NCBI RefSeq assembly: GCF_003386235.1
Contig: NZ_QRDZ01000003.1
Span: 62,001 to 126,000, forward strand
From: Cohnella phaseoli
Lineage (GTDB): Bacteria; Bacillota; Bacilli; Paenibacillales; Paenibacillaceae
Direction: 5' to 3'
DNA: 64,000 bases
Shown here: positions 1 through 6,464 of the stretch, piece after piece
Numbering within the stretch: the first letter of the stretch is position 1
How the letters are laid out: each line of letters opens with the position of its first letter
Notes under the pieces: model-generated
Databases searched by the model: none
Told to the model about the DNA's origin: nothing
What the model saw: the letters and a program-made list of their open reading frames with translations, nothing else
Made by a program: the position numbers and the translations under genes

Positions 1-612
1 ACACCAACCGCATCGCCGATTCTTAATGTTGTAATCGAGAACGAAAAAATCAAAGTTGGAGAACAGTTTACGTCAGACATTGTTCTCGAAAATGTAAGTA
101 ATATATATGCCGAGGACTTCAAAATCGATTATGACAGCAACTTGTTGAATTTCATTGGTTTCGAGGAAGTTCCTGGATACAAAATCTATAATCAACCAAC
201 CGACGAGAACGGAAAGCTACGCTTCATTATTGCCAGCCACGGGGAACAGTATGGAATTACCGGAGATAAAGTTTTTTTGAAGTTGAAGTTCTCGGGCAAA
301 GCAAAGGGGACGGCTAAAGTGGATGCGTTGGAATGCCGGATTGCGGATACCGAGTCGGAGTATGACCTGAACGAAGATTCCTGCCTGGAAGACAGTATTG
401 TAATAGAAGGGATTAAAGACGTAAATAGAACGGGAGAGTATACGTTAGTCGACTTAGCGATCGACGGATTCTATTTTGGCAAGACAGTTGCTCAGACGGA
501 CCTGTCCAAGCATGACGCCGATCAAGTGGAAGATGGAATTGTTGATGATAACGATCTCGTATTTATTGTTAATGAAATCTTGAACAACCCGAATTATCCT
601 TTAAATGCGTAA
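1..612 (+). CDS. Cohesin-like / dockerin-like secreted protein, C-terminal part
   Basis: The reading frame is open from the first base of the window, so the gene starts upstream and only about 203 residues are seen. The first 145 or so residues have the pattern of a type I cohesin-like beta-sandwich: VGEQFTSDIVLENV, then a YD.NLL.FIGF strand pair, then IASHGEQYGI. The tail carries two dockerin-like calcium loops, DVNRTGEYTLVDLAI and a second around DADQVEDGIVDDNDL, each followed by a helix. Such domains mediate protein-protein contacts or cell-surface display. A hairpin terminator follows 11 bases after the stop. The family call is from motif reading. The function of the full protein cannot be judged because the N-terminal part is missing. 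Confidence 0.6.
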   Translation, partial: TPTASPILNVVIENEKIKVGEQFTSDIVLENVSNIYAEDFKIDYDSNLLNFIGFEEVPGYKIYNQPTDENGKLRFIIASHGEQYGITGDKVFLKLKFSGKAKGTAKVDALECRIADTESEYDLNEDSCLEDSIVIEGIKDVNRTGEYTLVDLAIDGFYFGKTVAQTDLSKHDADQVEDGIVDDNDLVFIVNEILNNPNYPLNA

Positions 613-622
613 ATAAAAGATC

Positions 623-654
623 AGCCTGGGAGCTTCGGCTCTCGGGCTTTTTTT
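623..654 (+). terminator. Rho-independent terminator (repeated family)
   Basis: An 11-base stem AGCCTGGGAGC / GCTCTCGGGCT (two wobble pairs) closes a TTCG loop and is followed by seven T. It ends the cohesin-like gene. Closely similar hairpins occur at 2083-2108, 47571-47605 and 48795-48826. Confidence 0.85.
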
Positions 655-718
655 GTTTGTAGTACGATTGCCACCAAGAGATGAAGGGACAATTTGTATA
701 GACGAGGAGTTGAAGCAG

Positions 719-1780
719 ATGCCTGAAATAACACCGCATATCGGTCTGAAGAAGCCGTTAGCGAGCGAAACAGCGGACATATCCGTTATTAACGACAACA
801 TGGATACGATTGATTCCGCGTTAGGCGACCTATCAGCGGTTCCAACGGCGGCTAAGGACGCTGCGGGCGCAATAACGGAGCTGCACGAAGCTATTAAAGA
901 CATCGACGTGGAGATTCCGGATGGAACGATCACGCCCGTTAAGCTCTCGTTTGATCCGGCGACTCAGACGGAATTGGACGCTCACACCAACGCCACTAGC
1001 GTTCACGGTGCAACCAACTCTCCTACCGCAAGCCGGATTATTATCCGTGACGCCGCCGGTAGAGCGAAGGTGGCAGCGCCAGCGGCAAGCGATGACATTG
1101 CGAGACTTGACTCGATTACGAAGACGCAGGCGGGGCTCGGCAGCGTCGACAATTACGGTACCGCGACGCAAGCCGAAGCAGAAGTCGGGACGGCGACCAA
1201 CAAGTTTATGACGCCGCAGAGGACGAAACAGTACGTAGACAAACGTCTGCTTAACAACATCATCTGGCGGATCAATGCTGGGCAACCGGAATGGTCGTCG
1301 GATGGCGGAACGACGTGGAAAGGGGCGGCATCCGACTTGAGTCAGTATCAGAATATGATAGTGGGTAGTATTGCGCCAGCAACTACCTTGACCGACGTCG
1401 TTAACATAAGCGGAAAAAAAGGATATCTAGATAGGGCTTTAATCTACGCAGTTAATGCCAACGGTAATAGTCTCCAATTAGTAATTACAGTTGATGGCGT
1501 AGTAGTATTAAACACTACTCATGCTCCTGGTGGTTCGACTGCGATATTAACCGGAATAACAACTAGTGGACAGGAAAGTATAAGAGCACCCGGAATGGGG
1601 GGCGCGGCAGGAGGAAATATTGTCGCGTCAATAGTGTCAATTCCTTATCCGAGTGGCACGTTGGCGGCTTTATGTCCGTTACCGAGTAAACTATTCTTTA
1701 ACAGTTCTATACGAATACAGGCTAAACAACAACATCTTTCTGGGCAAGTTAGTTGCGAATATGGTATCGCTACTGAATAA
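719..1780 (+). CDS. Phage tail fibre-like protein, copy 1
   Basis: A 353-residue protein whose first 60 residues (MPEITPHIGLKKPL...) are nearly identical to the gene at 46223. The start is the ATG at 719, with GAGGAG nine bases upstream; an in-frame start at 653 lies inside the preceding terminator region and has no Shine-Dalgarno. Residues about 100-180 hold a second conserved block (HGATNSPTASRIIIRDAAGR..., then GLGSVDNYGTATQAEAE) that is also in the paralogue. The C-terminal 160 residues are unrelated to the paralogue. That is the usual pattern of a tail fibre, in which a conserved N-terminus attaches to the particle and a variable C-terminus binds the receptor. The fibre role is inferred from this pattern and from the neighbouring phage genes. 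Confidence 0.75.
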   Translation: MPEITPHIGLKKPLASETADISVINDNMDTIDSALGDLSAVPTAAKDAAGAITELHEAIKDIDVEIPDGTITPVKLSFDPATQTELDAHTNATSVHGATNSPTASRIIIRDAAGRAKVAAPAASDDIARLDSITKTQAGLGSVDNYGTATQAEAEVGTATNKFMTPQRTKQYVDKRLLNNIIWRINAGQPEWSSDGGTTWKGAASDLSQYQNMIVGSIAPATTLTDVVNISGKKGYLDRALIYAVNANGNSLQLVITVDGVVVLNTTHAPGGSTAILTGITTSGQESIRAPGMGGAAGGNIVASIVSIPYPSGTLAALCPLPSKLFFNSSIRIQAKQQHLSGQVSCEYGIATE

Positions 1781-1792
1781 GGAGGGGCTAGC

Positions 1793-2056
1793 ATGAATGT
1801 CGAATATATCGTCGGTGAACAAGACCGGGTATTTAGAAAAACAACTTATGTCGACGGTGGAATTATTGAAATCTACTTAGGAATGACAATCAAATTTACT
1901 ATCGTAGGCGATCAAATCTACTATGAAAAATTCGCAGTAGATCATTATGAATTGAAGGAGACCACAGAAGTTCCTAAGACAGTCGAAGACAAAATCGATT
2001 ATGAAGCAATAAATGTTCGATTGGAATATTGGCAGTCCGAAGGCTCCGCAACCTAA
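1793..2056 (+). CDS. Small phage tail-associated hypothetical protein
   Basis: An 87-residue acidic protein starting at an ATG with AAGGAGGGG about seven bases upstream, 12 bases after the tail-fibre gene, so it is probably co-translated with it. No motif was recognised. Its position matches that of the 99-residue gene at 47140, which follows the second tail fibre, although the two proteins are not visibly alike. A role in fibre assembly or as an adaptor is only a guess from position. Followed by a hairpin of the repeated terminator family. Confidence 0.6.
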   Translation: MNVEYIVGEQDRVFRKTTYVDGGIIEIYLGMTIKFTIVGDQIYYEKFAVDHYELKETTEVPKTVEDKIDYEAINVRLEYWQSEGSAT

Positions 2057-2082
2057 GCGGGCCTATTTTATTGGCCTCTTTC

Positions 2083-2108
2083 AGCCCGAGGGCTTAGGTT
2101 CTCGGGCT
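2083..2108 (+). terminator. Terminator-like hairpin of the repeated family
   Basis: AGCCCGAG and CTCGGGCT pair around a GGCTTAGGTT loop. The stem matches the other three hairpins of this family, but no T-run follows on either strand, so termination here would be weak. Confidence 0.45.
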
Positions 2109-2510
2109 TACACTACAAACTCGACAAACTCCGGATTCCACAGCATCCCGGCCCTCGTCTAATTACGAAACCGAACCTGTACATTAATCCGCGGCTCTAC
2201 ATAAACAAAATCCTTATTCTCTCCCGTTTTAAGCCGGTCCGCCAGCCCATAAAAAGCCCGCTTATGTTCTGTCGGCAACGCTAGCTCGATTATGCCGACC
2301 GGCCGCCCCTGATACCGTGCTAACCACCCGAATTGATTTTTGCGTTATCCCGCTATTTGCACAGTGGCATACGTATAATTGATAATCTTCAACCAATTCG
2401 CGCTTCGCTGGCCTACGTACTTGCTCGCCATCTTCTTGGCGACGTTCCCCTCCATGCCTCGCTGCTTGATCACGTCAAACAATGCTTTTCCTGTACCCGG
2501 AACGCTCATG
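2108..2510 (-). pseudogene. ATP-dependent DNA ligase, C-terminal remnant, copy 1
   Basis: Read on the minus strand, the frame gives GKALFDVIKQRGMEG, then SANWLKIINYTYATVQIAG, then RKNQFGWLARYQGRPVGII, then FVYVEPRINVQVRF and finally EFVEFVV. This is the C-terminal nucleotidyltransferase/OB region of Bacillota ATP-dependent DNA ligases. Two in-frame stops interrupt it, one where a tyrosine codon is expected (TAA after QIAG) and one where a tryptophan codon is expected (TAG after RFRN). The N-terminal catalytic half is absent. A second remnant, broken at different positions, lies at 48825-49115. Confidence 0.7.
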
Positions 2511-2545
2511 ACGATGCTGCAAAGATCGATCGACGAGGTCAGTTT

Positions 2546-2779
2546 ATGCGCACGGTGTTAGATCGTGCAAGCCTCGAATCATTCAATGTCCGGAGGGAGT
2601 TGAAAAAGCGAAATATCAAGATCCTATCCGACCAGACTCAGGATGATATCGTATATAACCGCTATCTCTGTCGAGGATATGAAAATACATTTGGGATGAC
2701 CCGGGAGGTCATTCGGGCGGAGATCGGGAAACATCTTGCCAAAGTGGTCGATAGTATTCTCAACCCATCCCAGGAGTGA
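2546..2779 (+). CDS. Small conserved phage-associated hypothetical protein, copy 1
   Basis: A 77-residue protein starting MRTVLDRASLESF. The ATG at 2546 is preceded by GAGG at 2534-2537. The reading frame stays open upstream to 2333, but that part overlaps the ligase remnant on the other strand and is unlikely to be coding. It shares RRELKKR, ILSDQ.QDDIVY and RGYE..F.MTRE with the gene at 49132, which holds the same place after the second ligase remnant. No family was recognised. The protein is short, basic and probably soluble. Conservation of the pair suggests that it is a real gene carried by this phage lineage. Confidence 0.55.
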   Translation: MRTVLDRASLESFNVRRELKKRNIKILSDQTQDDIVYNRYLCRGYENTFGMTREVIRAEIGKHLAKVVDSILNPSQE

Positions 2780-2887
2780 TCATCATACCGATAATAGATA
2801 AGTAAGAGAGAATTAGAGGAAGAGCTTGCAAACCCAGATTATGAAATGAAGGAACTTTGTCGCTATTTAGCGCACAGTATTAAATAT

Positions 2888-2908
2888 TTTTGCGGCACTT
2901 TTGCGGCA
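2888..2908. repeat. Tandem TTTTGCGGCA direct repeat near the tRNA-Val end
   Basis: Two copies of TTTTGCGGCA at 2888-2897 and 2899-2908 are spaced by 11 bases, one helical turn. They lie about 90 bases from the 3' end of the tRNA-Val gene. Short repeats of this kind can be integrase arm sites, but no integrase or second att site is visible, so that role is only a possibility. Confidence 0.35.
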
Positions 2909-2951
2909 AGAGCAATTTTCTAGGGGGCCCTAATATGGGAATACCCACAGA

Positions 2952-2988
2952 CAAAAAGAAGAGAGCCCTTATCACTCTAAGGCTCTCG
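2952..2988 (-). terminator. Terminator of tRNA-Val
   Basis: On the minus strand GAGAGCCTTA pairs with TAAGGGCTCTC around a short loop and is followed by TTCTTTTTG. It lies directly downstream of the tRNA gene. Confidence 0.8.
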
Positions 2989-3000
2989 GTAGTTTAAGTA

Positions 3001-3076
3001 TGGTGATCTGAACAGGGATCGAACCTGTGACCCCCACCCTGTCAAGATGGTGCTCTCCCAGCTGAGCTATCAGATC
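3001..3076 (-). tRNA. tRNA-Val (anticodon GAC)
   Basis: A 76-base cloverleaf on the minus strand. The acceptor arm begins GATCTGA and pairs with the 3' end before an encoded CCA. The D arm contains GCTCAGCTGGGAGAGC. The anticodon arm is CCATC-TTGACAG-GGTGG with anticodon GAC. The T arm contains GGTTCGATCC. It has its own promoter at 3104-3132 and a terminator at 2952-2988. Its 3' end faces the phage-derived segment at 1-2999, the usual orientation for integration into a tRNA gene. Confidence 0.95.
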
Positions 3077-3103
3077 ATGTTTTGTTTCGTGGCGACAAGT
3101 AAT

Positions 3104-3132
3104 ATAATACCAAGCCCAGAATCTAAAGTCAA
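3104..3132 (-). promoter_or_regulatory. Promoter of tRNA-Val
   Basis: TTGACT (3127-3132) and TATTAT (3104-3109) on the minus strand are separated by 17 bases, a near-consensus sigma-A promoter. The -10 box lies about 27 bases upstream of the mature tRNA 5' end. Confidence 0.85.
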
Positions 3133-3262
3133 CAAGATTTTCAAAAAAAGTTTGGCGAAATTTACGATAAGTTTAATGCACGCACCCGTAAGCTTCGAGC
3201 AGTCGTAGAGAGCAAACTGAGCGAGCGGGATACCGAAGAAGTTGCACAAAATGCCAGCACAA

Positions 3263-3310
3263 AAACGGAGGTATCCTAAAGCGACTATTCGCTCCAAGAC
3301 ACCTCCGTTT
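3263..3310 (-). terminator. Terminator downstream of small membrane protein gene
   Basis: A 10-base inverted repeat, AAACGGAGGT (3263-3272) and ACCTCCGTTT (3301-3310). On the minus strand it continues into TTTTTG right after the stop codon at 3314. The inner part also pairs (AGCGA/TCGCT). Confidence 0.75.
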
Positions 3311-3313
3311 GTT

Positions 3314-3418
3314 TTATTCCTCCCATTTACGGGAGTAAGCTTTCTTGGTCACCCACAGCACCATCCAGATAAGCAGGACGGCTATGACGCCGGAGACGAT
3401 AAAGGTGGTAGTCAACAA
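3314..3418 (-). CDS. Small single-pass membrane protein
   Basis: A 34-residue reading frame starting at TTG (3418) with AGGAAAGGAAG about six bases upstream; a second TTG follows directly. The product has one hydrophobic helix (about residues 6-24: FIVSGVIAVLLIWMVLWV) and a short basic tail KKAYSRKWEE. No cysteine or other motif is present. It lies just upstream of a terminator and downstream of the MBL hydrolase gene on the same strand. No function was recognised. The strong ribosome binding site, terminator and clean membrane segment are the reasons for calling it. Confidence 0.55.
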   Translation of the reverse strand: MLTTTFIVSGVIAVLLIWMVLWVTKKAYSRKWEE

Positions 3419-3456
3419 GCTTCTTCCTTTCCTTGAGCGGTGTTCCTGTTATCATA

Positions 3457-4212
3457 TCATGAATTACCGCCAGGGGTAAGCTGTTCGACCTCGTAGGCGA
3501 TTTGCTGTTCGATGAATGTCATCGCTCCGGTACGACCGATGAAGTTGGGCTGATCGTCTCCGTAGTGCATCAAGTAGATCCGTTCCTGCAATTCCGCAGG
3601 AAGCGTCAGGAGCTGTGGCAGACAGGCATGAACGACGCCGGGAGGGTGCAGCTGACAGTCGTGGAATATCACTTTTACGTTGCGGTCGCGAACGAGCCCG
3701 GCCAACAGGTCGGGGTCGAATACGGTGTCGCCGGAATAGAAGAAAAAGCCGTTAAACAACATGGAAAAATTCGGCTTATTCGGAATATGACGAGTCGGCA
3801 CAAGCTCGACGTTAAGACCGGGCATAAGCTCGTGACGCGCACCAATCGAGAGGGGGCGAACATCGAAAAAGTCGTGAAGCGTTTCCGCTTCGTCCTGCTG
3901 CAGGCCTCCCCGAAGAGAGTGCTCCCAGATCGGTTGAACCAGCGTATCGGCAATATAAAGGATCGGCTTGCGGCCGTAAACGAATTTCATTTGGAAAGCG
4001 AACTCTTCCAATCCGCCGATATGATCGGCGTGGATATGGGTAATCAGAACCGCGTGCAAGTCGTTAAAGCCGTATCCAAGCTCATGGAGAGCTTTGGGCG
4101 CCGTTATTCCGCAATCTACGAGCAGAAGGCGGCCTTCCTTCTCGATAATCGCGTTATTGTTGTTGAAGGCTTTAGCAAAAGCGCTGCCGGTTCCAAGCAT
4201 AGTAATTTTCAA
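3457..4212 (-). CDS. MBL-fold metallo-hydrolase (RNase Z-like family)
   Basis: A 251-residue metallo-beta-lactamase-fold protein. The start is TTG at 4212, with AGGAGGT six bases upstream, giving MKITMLGTGSAFAKAF. The longer frame to 4266 has no ribosome binding site. The metal-binding signature HIHADHIGG lies near residue 60, followed by later conserved elements YSGDT and FHDC and a C-terminal YLMHYGDD histidine. TMLGTGSAF at the N-terminus is typical of the RNase Z/ElaC-like branch, but the exosite arm of true RNase Z is not obvious and the protein is shorter. The substrate is unknown. It acts in the cytoplasm, since no signal peptide is present. Confidence 0.85.
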   Translation of the reverse strand: MKITMLGTGSAFAKAFNNNNAIIEKEGRLLLVDCGITAPKALHELGYGFNDLHAVLITHIHADHIGGLEEFAFQMKFVYGRKPILYIADTLVQPIWEHSLRGGLQQDEAETLHDFFDVRPLSIGARHELMPGLNVELVPTRHIPNKPNFSMLFNGFFFYSGDTVFDPDLLAGLVRDRNVKVIFHDCQLHPPGVVHACLPQLLTLPAELQERIYLMHYGDDQPNFIGRTGAMTFIEQQIAYEVEQLTPGGNS

Positions 4213-4399
4213 CTCGGTACCTCCTAAGAAAGGGGAATTGCATATGTGAACTTTAGCTTTATTCAATGTACCATAATTTACCTAGCTAAGTAAGAAGGCA
4301 AGCCAAAAAACATGGCGATTCAGTGACGGCATAGGCATTGCCCGCATAGTCTATGGAAACGTTTGTTACTTCCAGGGGTATGTGAAAGGAAGATCGCCG

Positions 4400-4600
4400 A
4401 TGGGCAAAGTGAATAAGAAGAAAAAATCGGCAGCGGCGGAGCAGCAGCGACGAGCGCAAATGAGAATCGTAACCTCCGATGTCTGCGCCGTGTGCAAAAC
4501 TCCCTGCAGTAGGGGCCTTCGTTATTTGGCTCGGATGAGCGTTCCCGGCGCATCGGGGAAAGGGGTCCCATGTGTGCTGACGCTGCCCGGCAGGCAATAA
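4400..4600 (+). CDS. Small basic cysteine-containing hypothetical protein
   Basis: A 66-residue protein beginning MGKVNKKKKSAAAEQQRRAQ, with AAGGA upstream of the ATG at 4400; an in-frame GTG at 4382 is less well placed. A strongly basic N-terminal half is followed by CAVCKTPCSRGLRYL, where CxxC plus a further Cys could hold a metal. The C-terminal part, GKGVPCVLT, has one more Cys. No family name was recognised. The composition suggests nucleic-acid or ribosome contact, but that is inference. It stands alone between the MBL gene and the secreted protein gene at 4774. Confidence 0.6.
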   Translation: MGKVNKKKKSAAAEQQRRAQMRIVTSDVCAVCKTPCSRGLRYLARMSVPGASGKGVPCVLTLPGRQ

Positions 4601-4773
4601 AATACGATTTCCCGGGCAAGCGCACTAATCGCCACAATATGACATCAGCCCATCAAGTGAAAAATGATAAACTTTTCATCTAATTTTAACTTTCCTGCGC
4701 AACTTTCCGCTCAACCGTTAGTATAACCAAGTACAAATAGCTATACGAGACGGCGAAAAGACGGAGGAAACGA

Positions 4774-5361
4774 ATGATGAGAGTTCGGAGACTGATTGTG
4801 CTGGTTACGACGTTAACGCTGCTATGCGGCAGCGTGGCATATGCGGATTCCGTATCGCAGAAGTTAAGGATTTTGATTAATAACAAGAAGTCTGAGGAAG
4901 TTGCGGATGGAGGAATCGTCGTAGACAACAAAGTCTACATTTCCTCTCAGGTTGTATCCGATAAGCTTCAGGCAATCGTAGTTAAGGAAGACGGCAAGGC
5001 GATAATTTATAAGCCTAACGTTCATATGGTGACCAGCGCTGGTCCGAAAATTTTTGCCGGCGTCAACAAGGGCGACAAGTTCAAGTTCACCACGTTTATC
5101 CAGGTGGATACGCTTAAGCCGGACATTAATGCTCTGAAGCTTACTATCGCTGACCCTTACGGGGATGAAACGTTAATTGAACAGCGTAAATCCGGAGACG
5201 CCAATTTCCCGGCAGACGGCAAGTCCGATTTCTGGATTACAGTCGAGGATATTTCTTACAATTTTGACAAGGCCGGAGCGTATACGCTGAGATTCTCGGT
5301 TAAGCCAACTGGAGAATCCTCCTTTAAGGTCATTTCGGAGAAAACAATCAACTCTCAGTGA
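4774..5361 (+). CDS. Secreted copper amine oxidase N-domain-like protein
   Basis: A 195-residue exported protein. Residues 1-24 form a signal peptide (MRRL-type basic start, LIVLVTTLTLLCGSVAYA, cleavage after AYA). Residues about 25-85 resemble the copper amine oxidase N-terminal domain widespread in Paenibacillaceae surface proteins (ILINNKK...GGIVVDNKVYISSQVVSDKL). The rest is a beta-rich region, FKFTTFIQVDTLKP to TLRFSVKPTGESSFKV, with the look of an Ig-like or intracellular proteinase inhibitor fold. Two ATG codons (4774, 4777) follow GGAGG at 4763-4767; either could start. No enzymatic residues are visible. The role is probably structural or binding at the cell surface. Confidence 0.75.
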   Translation: MMRVRRLIVLVTTLTLLCGSVAYADSVSQKLRILINNKKSEEVADGGIVVDNKVYISSQVVSDKLQAIVVKEDGKAIIYKPNVHMVTSAGPKIFAGVNKGDKFKFTTFIQVDTLKPDINALKLTIADPYGDETLIEQRKSGDANFPADGKSDFWITVEDISYNFDKAGAYTLRFSVKPTGESSFKVISEKTINSQ

Positions 5362-5374
5362 ACCAATAGAACGA

Positions 5375-5406
5375 AGCCCAATCCCTCGGCGGATCGGGCT
5401 TTTTTT
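5375..5406 (+). terminator. Rho-independent terminator
   Basis: AGCCCAATCC pairs with GGATCGGGCT (one mismatch) around a six-base loop and is followed by six T. Confidence 0.8.
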
Positions 5407-5411
5407 AAGGT

Positions 5412-5440
5412 TTGACCCTTGTGGGCGGAAGTGATACGAT
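5412..5440 (+). promoter_or_regulatory. Sigma-A promoter of the DUF1292 gene
   Basis: TTGACC (5412-5417) and TACGAT (5435-5440) are separated by exactly 17 bases, 41 bases upstream of the start codon at 5482. Confidence 0.7.
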
Positions 5441-5481
5441 ACGTGAGTAGGAAAAAACAACCGAGTGAATGGAGGCTCGCT

Positions 5482-5778
5482 ATGAGCGATCATGTCCATG
5501 ACGAGAACTGCGAACATGACCACGATGAAGCCGTATTTATCGTAACGGATGAGGAAGGCGTCGAGCACGAGATGGTGCTTGTGTACACATTCGAAATGAA
5601 TGACCGCGTGTATGCGGTGTTGTTGGATCGCAACGATCCGGAGGACGACGGCGTCATTTTCCGCGTCGAAGAAGACGGAGAAGACGAAGTTCTCGTCAAC
5701 ATCGAAGACGACGAGGAATGGGAAACGGTCATGAAAGCATATGAGGAGCTTGCCGCGCAAGAGAACGGGCAGGCTTAA
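5482..5778 (+). CDS. DUF1292 family protein (YrzB-like)
   Basis: A 98-residue very acidic cytoplasmic protein. It has a histidine-rich N-terminus (HVHDENCEHDHDE), then the family core FIVTDEEGVEHEMVLVYTFE and YAVLLDRNDPEDDGVIFRVEED, ending in EEWETVMKAYEEL. The family is small and of unknown function. In many Bacillota it sits in the yrzL-yrrK-yrzB cluster, whereas here it stands alone with its own promoter and terminator. The start ATG at 5482 has GGAGG seven bases upstream. The His/Cys-rich head could bind a metal, but it is not conserved enough in the family, as far as I know, to say more. Confidence 0.85.
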   Translation: MSDHVHDENCEHDHDEAVFIVTDEEGVEHEMVLVYTFEMNDRVYAVLLDRNDPEDDGVIFRVEEDGEDEVLVNIEDDEEWETVMKAYEELAAQENGQA

Positions 5779-5794
5779 GGTTCGTTGTTATGCA

Positions 5795-5839
5795 ATAAGG
5801 CTGACATCCTCTTCGCTAGCGAAGGGATGTCAGCCTTAT
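5795..5839. terminator. Bidirectional terminator
   Basis: A long near-perfect palindrome (ATAAGGCTGACATCC and its complement around a TTCGCTAGCGAA core) lies between two convergent genes. Confidence 0.85.
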
Positions 5840-5840
5840 G

Positions 5841-6260
5841 TTATTTTCTCGGATTATAGTAGATTGTTCTTCCATTGAACATGCATACTTCCGCTTGCAG
5901 CTGTTTTCCGATCCATTTGCACAGTTCATTGGCTTTCGACTTGTCTCCGTGCGTAGAATCGTTCGGTAATACGAAGTGGATGTAGGGAACGGGCTCATTT
6001 TCCGATTCGCGCAATCCCGTGCCAACGACGATATAACGGTACTGAGGGGACTTGCCTTTCAAGTAAAACCAGCGGCCTTCCGCTTCGGGCTTCTGCTCAA
6101 TGCTGTAAGGAAATGCCGAATCGGCGTAATCCCACCCCAACTGCTTGCCTGTTAGCTGCATTTGTTCCTTGTAACGGTGCAATTGCTCTTGAACGCCGGC
6201 CAGATCGATTTCGGATAAGGTCGAGCCTTGCACTAGCGATATGTAAGCGCTTTGACTCAT
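5841..6260 (-). CDS. DUF1885 family protein
   Basis: A 139-residue protein beginning MSQSAYISLVQGSTLSEIDL. This start (6260) fits the DUF1885 N-terminus and has GGGGGTGGAA upstream; the open frame continues to 6326 but adds residues unlike the family. Recognisable stretches are LTGKQLGWDYADSAFPY and RYIVVGTGL, then HFVLPNDSTHGDKSKANEL. The family has a known fold from a Geobacillus member but no assigned function, to my knowledge. No signal peptide or membrane helix is present. It converges on the DUF1292 gene through a shared terminator. Confidence 0.7.
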   Translation of the reverse strand: MSQSAYISLVQGSTLSEIDLAGVQEQLHRYKEQMQLTGKQLGWDYADSAFPYSIEQKPEAEGRWFYLKGKSPQYRYIVVGTGLRESENEPVPYIHFVLPNDSTHGDKSKANELCKWIGKQLQAEVCMFNGRTIYYNPRK

Positions 6261-6464
6261 CGGTTCCACCCCCACGCCCATGATAGCATTTCCCGCTTCT
6301 GTTGGCAACGGGTTCCAGAACGACAAAGAAGCCCGCCGCCTGACGCGTATCGCGCCGGACTGCGGGCCGGATATATCGAGAAAATGGGCTGATTGCAGGA
6401 TTCTAAGCCGAATCCAGCTCTTCTGAATACCGCGTCGGAGAGCAAAGCCGAATTGTGAACCATT

